64,000 nucleotides of DNA from Cupriavidus taiwanensis (GTDB lineage: Bacteria; Pseudomonadota; Gammaproteobacteria; Burkholderiales; Burkholderiaceae): NCBI RefSeq assembly GCF_900250075.1, contig NZ_LT977070.1, positions 2,584,894 to 2,648,893 of the forward strand, in the 5' to 3' direction. Every line of letters starts with the position of its first letter. The stretch's first letter is position 1. This document shows, in pieces, positions 60,371 to 64,000 of the stretch. Made by a program: the position numbers and the translations under genes. The notes under the pieces are model-generated. The model saw only the letters and a program-made list of their open reading frames with translations. It made no database searches and had not been told where the DNA came from.

Positions 60371-61627
60371 CTACAACGCGCAGGTACGAAAGCCGATGAA
60401 GGACAGGTCGTCCTCGGGCAGCCTCGCCCAGCGCGCGCGCACATGGCGCAGCCGCGCCGGACTGGCGAACGAGACCGCGCGCACCGCCTGGTGCGTGCCG
60501 AAGCGCCCCACCATGTCGCCGTCGGACGGCGCGGCGACAAAGCCGGCATACGGCTCGTATGGCGTGGCGGTCCACTCGCGCAGCGCGCCCCACTGCAGGC
60601 CGCGGTTCTGGGTCGCGGCGAGTTCCCATTCCGATTCCGCCGGCAGGCGCCGGCCGGCCCAGACGCACCACGCCTGCGCCTCGTACAGCGTGACGTGGCG
60701 CACCGCCTCGTCGGGATTGAGCGTGCGCAGCGTGCCGAAGCGTTCCAGCATCCACGCGCGCGACTCCGGATGGCGCGACCAGTAGCGCGGCGCGGAGCGT
60801 TCCTGCGTCATCAGCCATTGCCGTCCCGCCGACGACCACCAGGCCGGATGCTCGTAGCCGCCGTCCTCGACGAATTCGAGGAACTGCGCGTTGCTGACCA
60901 GCGCCATGTCGATTTCGAACGCGGGCACGTAGGTCGGCTGAGGCGGCAACTCGTCAGGCCAGGCAAAGCCATCGGCGTCGCTCCAGCCGAGGGTGAAGCG
61001 CCCGCCCGGGAAATGCAGCGTGCCGCCATGACCGGCGGGCGGCGCCGGCGCCGCGCCGGCGGCCTCCGCGGGGGCCATGCCAAGCGCCTGCAGCAGCGCG
61101 GCCACGCCCTCGCCCTGCGCGTCTTCATGCAGCAGCGCGCGACGGTACGGGTACAGCGTCAGGTCGGTGTCGTCGGGCAGCAGCGCAATCCGGCGCAGCA
61201 CGCCGTCGAGCACCTCGGCGGCATAGCGCTTGACCACCGCGACGTCGGGCAGCGCGATCTCCCAGCGCTCGTCGGGCCCGATGCGGTCGGGATCGAACCA
61301 TTCATCGGCGCCGTCCAGCAGCGACGGCTCCGATGCCACCGGCACCGGCACGCCGCCGCGATCGACCTGGCGCACGCCGCGCAGGCACCACCACTCCGCA
61401 TGCCAGGCAACGTGGCCGAGCGTCCACAGCGGCGGATCGGCATCGTACTGGCGCGGCACGTCCCAGGCGCGGCGGGTCTGCCCGAACGGCGCCAGCCACG
61501 CCAGCGTGCGGCTGCGCGTGTCGACCAGTGCCTGCGCCAGCCCTTCGCGCGGCAGCCGGCGCGGGTCCGACCACGTCGCCTTGCCGCCGGTGAAGTAGAG
61601 ATCGGGAAGCATGGGAAAGCCGCTCAT
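60371..61627 (-). CDS. EgtB-like sulfoxide-synthase-family protein (DinB + FGE domains), atypical iron-ligand motif
   Basis: The 418-residue protein has an N-terminal DinB-like domain (PLWTLGHVAWHAEWWCLRG) and a C-terminal FGE domain (VSNAQFLEFVEDGG, RRLPAESEWELAAT, FIGFRTCAL). EgtB joins hercynine with cysteine or gamma-glutamylcysteine in ergothioneine synthesis. The usual HxxxHxE iron motif reads LLHEDAQGEG here, so the second His is Gln. The gene pairs with egtD 147 bp away on the same strand. It could be an EgtB with altered ligands, or a SenA-like or other relative; the neighbour favours a hercynine substrate. Start ATG 61627 or 61612. Confidence 0.85.
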   Translation of the reverse strand: MSGFPMLPDLYFTGGKATWSDPRRLPREGLAQALVDTRSRTLAWLAPFGQTRRAWDVPRQYDADPPLWTLGHVAWHAEWWCLRGVRQVDRGGVPVPVASEPSLLDGADEWFDPDRIGPDERWEIALPDVAVVKRYAAEVLDGVLRRIALLPDDTDLTLYPYRRALLHEDAQGEGVAALLQALGMAPAEAAGAAPAPPAGHGGTLHFPGGRFTLGWSDADGFAWPDELPPQPTYVPAFEIDMALVSNAQFLEFVEDGGYEHPAWWSSAGRQWLMTQERSAPRYWSRHPESRAWMLERFGTLRTLNPDEAVRHVTLYEAQAWCVWAGRRLPAESEWELAATQNRGLQWGALREWTATPYEPYAGFVAAPSDGDMVGRFGTHQAVRAVSFASPARLRHVRARWARLPEDDLSFIGFRTCAL

Positions 61628-61774
61628 CGGGAAGTCCGCGCAGGGGGTGGAGGATGGACAGGCAGCGGTCCGGATGGCTGCGGGCGACCGGGGGCAGCCG
61701 TGGCCGGAGGTGGCGCGCCGTGACACGCCGCGCCGGACTGCGGCCATTATGACACTACCCGACCCACGGGCCGG

Positions 61775-62869
61775 TCAGCCGCGCGCGTGGAACACCGCGA
61801 ACCAGCCGCGCGGGTCGGACCAGTACACCGGGTCGTCGAAACCGGCGGCTTCGAGCAGCAGCGCGAAGTCCTCCGGGCGGTATTTGTATGAATCCTCGGT
61901 ATGGATGCGCTCGCCCGCGGCGAACTCGCGCGCGCCGCCGTCCCATTGCACGCGCACGTCGCGGCTTGCCTGCAGGTGCATCTGGATGCGCGAGGCCGCG
62001 CGGTCGAAGCTGGCCTGGTGGCGCCAGTCGTCCAGCGCGAAATCGGTGCCGACGATGCGGTTCACGTTGCGCAGCACATTGCGGTTGAAGGCCGCGGTGA
62101 CGCCCAGCGCATCGTCATAGGCCGATACCAGCGTGGCTTCGTCCTTGTGCAGGTCCACGCCGATCAGCACGCCGTCGCCGCGCCCGGCCGCGCCGCGCAG
62201 GCGCTGCAGCAGCGCCAGCGCCTCCACCGGGGCGAAATTGCCGATGCTCGAGCCCGGATAGAAGAACAAGCGCCTGCCGCGCCTGACCTGGGCCGGCAGG
62301 TCGAACGGCGCGCACAGGTCGGCGCCCAGCCCGAGCATCGGGATCTCGGGATGCTGCTGCTGCAGCGACGACAGCGTCGCGCGCAGAAACTCGACCGAGA
62401 TATCCACCGCCACGTACTGCGCCGGGCGCAGGCTGCCGAACAACCGCGCCGCCTTCTCGCAGTTGCCGGCGCCCAGGTCCACCAGCACGCAGCCGCTGCC
62501 CGCGCGTGCGGCGATGGCGGGCGCCGCGCTGGCAAAGATCGCGGCCTCGGTGCGGGTCGGGTAGTACTCGGGCAGGTCGGTGATGGCTTCGAACAGGCGC
62601 GAACCCAGCACGTCGTAGAAGAACTTGGGACTGATCGCCGCCTGCGCGGCGCGCAGGCCGGACAGCACCTGCTCGCGCAGCGCGCCGCTGTCTTCGCGGT
62701 ACTGCTGCACGAACTCCGGCTGCGGCGGGCGCTGCGCGCGGCCGTTGGCCAGCGCCACCAGCGCCGGCGGCGCCACGGCATGGCCGTTATGGTGGTTCAG
62801 GGGCGGGAGGGGGGTCTGTGGAGCTTTGTGGCGCGAGGGCGGGTTGGGCGGGTTCGGGACAACCGGCAT
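61775..62869 (-). CDS. egtD: L-histidine N-alpha-methyltransferase (EgtD)
   Basis: The 364-residue protein trimethylates histidine to hercynine. It has the DUF2260/EgtD fold signs: SPKFFYDVLGSRLFEAITDLPEYYPTRTE, SAM site LVDLGAGNCEKAARLF, FFYPGSSIGNF, and GVDLHKDEATLVSAYDD. Residues 1-45 are Pro-rich and of low complexity. ATG 62869 follows AAGGA. With the EgtB-like gene downstream it forms a two-gene ergothioneine-type cassette. Confidence 0.94.
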   Translation of the reverse strand: MPVVPNPPNPPSRHKAPQTPLPPLNHHNGHAVAPPALVALANGRAQRPPQPEFVQQYREDSGALREQVLSGLRAAQAAISPKFFYDVLGSRLFEAITDLPEYYPTRTEAAIFASAAPAIAARAGSGCVLVDLGAGNCEKAARLFGSLRPAQYVAVDISVEFLRATLSSLQQQHPEIPMLGLGADLCAPFDLPAQVRRGRRLFFYPGSSIGNFAPVEALALLQRLRGAAGRGDGVLIGVDLHKDEATLVSAYDDALGVTAAFNRNVLRNVNRIVGTDFALDDWRHQASFDRAASRIQMHLQASRDVRVQWDGGAREFAAGERIHTEDSYKYRPEDFALLLEAAGFDDPVYWSDPRGWFAVFHARG

Positions 62870-63182
62870 GTCGTTTCCTTGTGTGGTCGCAAATGGGCAC
62901 TGCTTCACTGCGTATTCCCCAAGGCCGCGCTGTGCATGTCGTGCGCGCCGGTCTCCGCAATGCGCGCCTGTGCTGTCCGGGGCGCATCGGTCGGAGCCGA
63001 ACCTCAAGGATAGGCCGATCCGGCGGATCGCGCAGCCCCATGGCCGGGCCCGATACAAAATCGCCATCCACGCGGCGGCGCCCTGGCGTGGCCGGATGGC
63101 GCGACGGGGCGAGACGATTACGGCACCCGTGCGAACTTGAGTCAGTATCTTTCCTAATGGGGCATGTCCCTTGCAGTTCGTT

Positions 63183-63188
63183 TATAAT
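63183..63188 (+). promoter_or_regulatory. -10 box of the TerC riboswitch transcript
   Basis: TATAAT, 35 bp before the riboswitch; the -35 region is poor. The rest of the 62870-63182 gap shows nothing I can support. Confidence 0.5.
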
Positions 63189-63222
63189 CCCGCCCAACGC
63201 GGCCCTGAACCGGCCGTGCCCT

Positions 63223-63367
63223 CAAAGGGGAGTAGCTCCGGGGCTGATGCCCTTAGCACAATCGTCATTCCGGGACCGCAGTCCCCGGTTGTGCTGACTA
63301 CCGGCGCGCATACCGCGCCAGTGGTCGAGCAAGACCTTTGCAACCTGGACTTCATGGTTTGCAAAGG
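63223..63367 (+). promoter_or_regulatory. yybP-ykoY (manganese) riboswitch with expression platform
   Basis: The conserved 5' AAAGGGGAGTAGC (63224-63236) and 3' GAGCAAGACCTTTG (63327-63340) close a P1 stem, CAAAGG with CCTTTG. The central part (GCACAATC ... GGTTGTGC) forms an internal hairpin. Downstream TTTGCAAAGG (63358-63367) can pair with CCTTTGCAA (63335-63343), giving an alternative to P1. Members sense Mn2+ and control exporters and TerC-family genes. Confidence 0.92.
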
Positions 63368-63446
63368 CGCCCCCACGCTCCCGTGCCCGTGAATCCAGGC
63401 GAACCCAATGCGCGCGCTTGCGCTGATTCGTACCTGAGGAGAGTTC

Positions 63447-64000
63447 ATGGAGTGGTTTACCGATCTGTTCACGATGCAGTTCCTGACGGCGCTGCTGTCC
63501 ATCGTCGTCATTGACCTGGTGCTGGCCGGCGACAATGCCATCGTGATCGCGCTGGCGGCACGCAACCTGCCGCCCCACCTGCAGAAGAAGGCCATTATCT
63601 GGGGTACCGTGGGTGCCGTGGTGGTCCGCTCGGCCATGACGATCGGCGTGGTCTGGCTGCTGAAGATTCCGGGCCTGATGCTGGTGGGCGGCCTGGCGCT
63701 GGTGTGGATTGCCTACAAGCTGCTGTCCGACGAAGGCGACGGCGACGAGCATGGCAGCGGTGCCTCGACCCTGTGGGGCGCGATGAAGACCATCATCATC
63801 GCCGACGCGGTGATGGGCGTGGACAACGTGCTGGCCGTGGCCGGCGCCGCGCACGGCAGCTTCCTGCTGGTGGTGCTGGGCCTGCTGATCTCCATCCCCA
63901 TCGTGGTGTGGGGCTCGAGCCTGGTGCTCAAGCTGATGGCCCGCTTCCCGGTCATCATCTACCTGGGCGCCGGCGTGCTGGCGTTCACGGCGGTCAAGAT
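63447..64000 (+). CDS. TerC-family membrane protein (YjbE-like), 5' part
   Basis: The first 184 residues are present; the gene runs past the right edge. It has several hydrophobic helices and the paired acidic motifs of TerC proteins, DLVLAGDNAIVIALAAR and IIIADAVMGVDNVLAVAGAA. TerC/Alx-type proteins are linked to manganese or other metal export; the upstream yybP-ykoY riboswitch supports manganese. TGAGGAG precedes ATG 63447. Confidence 0.93.
   Translation, partial: MEWFTDLFTMQFLTALLSIVVIDLVLAGDNAIVIALAARNLPPHLQKKAIIWGTVGAVVVRSAMTIGVVWLLKIPGLMLVGGLALVWIAYKLLSDEGDGDEHGSGASTLWGAMKTIIIADAVMGVDNVLAVAGAAHGSFLLVVLGLLISIPIVVWGSSLVLKLMARFPVIIYLGAGVLAFTAVK

Noticed and set aside
60371..62869. Selenoneine (sen) gene cluster
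   Set aside because: No SenB- or SenC-like gene is in the window; EgtB-like plus EgtD is better called ergothioneine-type with a caveat.

Overview
The window is about 64 kb of GC-rich (clearly above 60 %) chromosomal DNA from a betaproteobacterium. Gene content (AcnA, DUF2863, MocR-type regulator, BenE, LldP, the parC/lytic transglycosylase/parE order, a two-gene ergothioneine cassette) and codon use suggest Burkholderiaceae, most likely Cupriavidus or a close relative; this assignment is inference. No insertion sequence, prophage or CRISPR array is visible.

Layout. 1-5.5 kb: tail of an unknown gene, a MliC-like periplasmic protein, aconitase AcnA, a small membrane protein and a DUF2863 protein. 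5.5-13.1 kb: TrmB-like methyltransferase, family-5 solute-binding protein, spermidine-synthase-like protein, TPR membrane protein, UspA, a DNA-deoxyinosine-type glycosylase and HtpG. 13.2-21.1 kb: a MocR/GntR regulator divergent from a glyoxalase-like protein, AlaX editing protein, LysE and EamA exporters, RidA, an aminotransferase, a GST, and a second LysE exporter on the other strand. 21.5-37.8 kb: L-lactate permease, an ABC exporter, topoisomerase IV (parC and parE flanking a lytic transglycosylase), an MFS transporter, an ABC-F protein, a BenE transporter, an SMR pump and small hypothetical proteins. A tRNA-Arg(CCU) gene lies at 37.9 kb. 57.6-64 kb: a DEAD-box helicase with a long leader, an EgtB-like/EgtD pair, and a TerC-family gene behind a yybP-ykoY (manganese) riboswitch.

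The most interesting part is 38.1-57.6 kb, which I read as one regulated export system for small peptides. It has six short genes whose products start with a leader of exactly 26 residues ending in Gly-Gly (Gly-Ala in one), with hydrophobic residues at -4, -7 and -12: the signature of substrates of C39-peptidase ABC exporters. The matching machinery is present: an ABC exporter with two cyclic-nucleotide-binding-like domains and a C39 peptidase domain, a HlyD-type adaptor, a NodT/TolC-type outer-membrane lipoprotein and a parvulin-type isomerase. A sigma-54 activator is encoded in the exporter operon. Three peptide transcription units carry sigma-54 -24/-12 promoters (one a perfect consensus), each with a similar inverted repeat about 110-125 bp upstream. 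A threonine-phosphorylation set of the kind known from type VI secretion is also present (Ser/Thr kinase, PP2C phosphatase, double-FHA membrane protein, FGE/SUMF1-domain protein), but no type VI structural gene is in the window. My working model, not shown by experiment, is phospho-signalling plus sigma-54 control of production and secretion of Cys-free, partly Asn-rich peptides.
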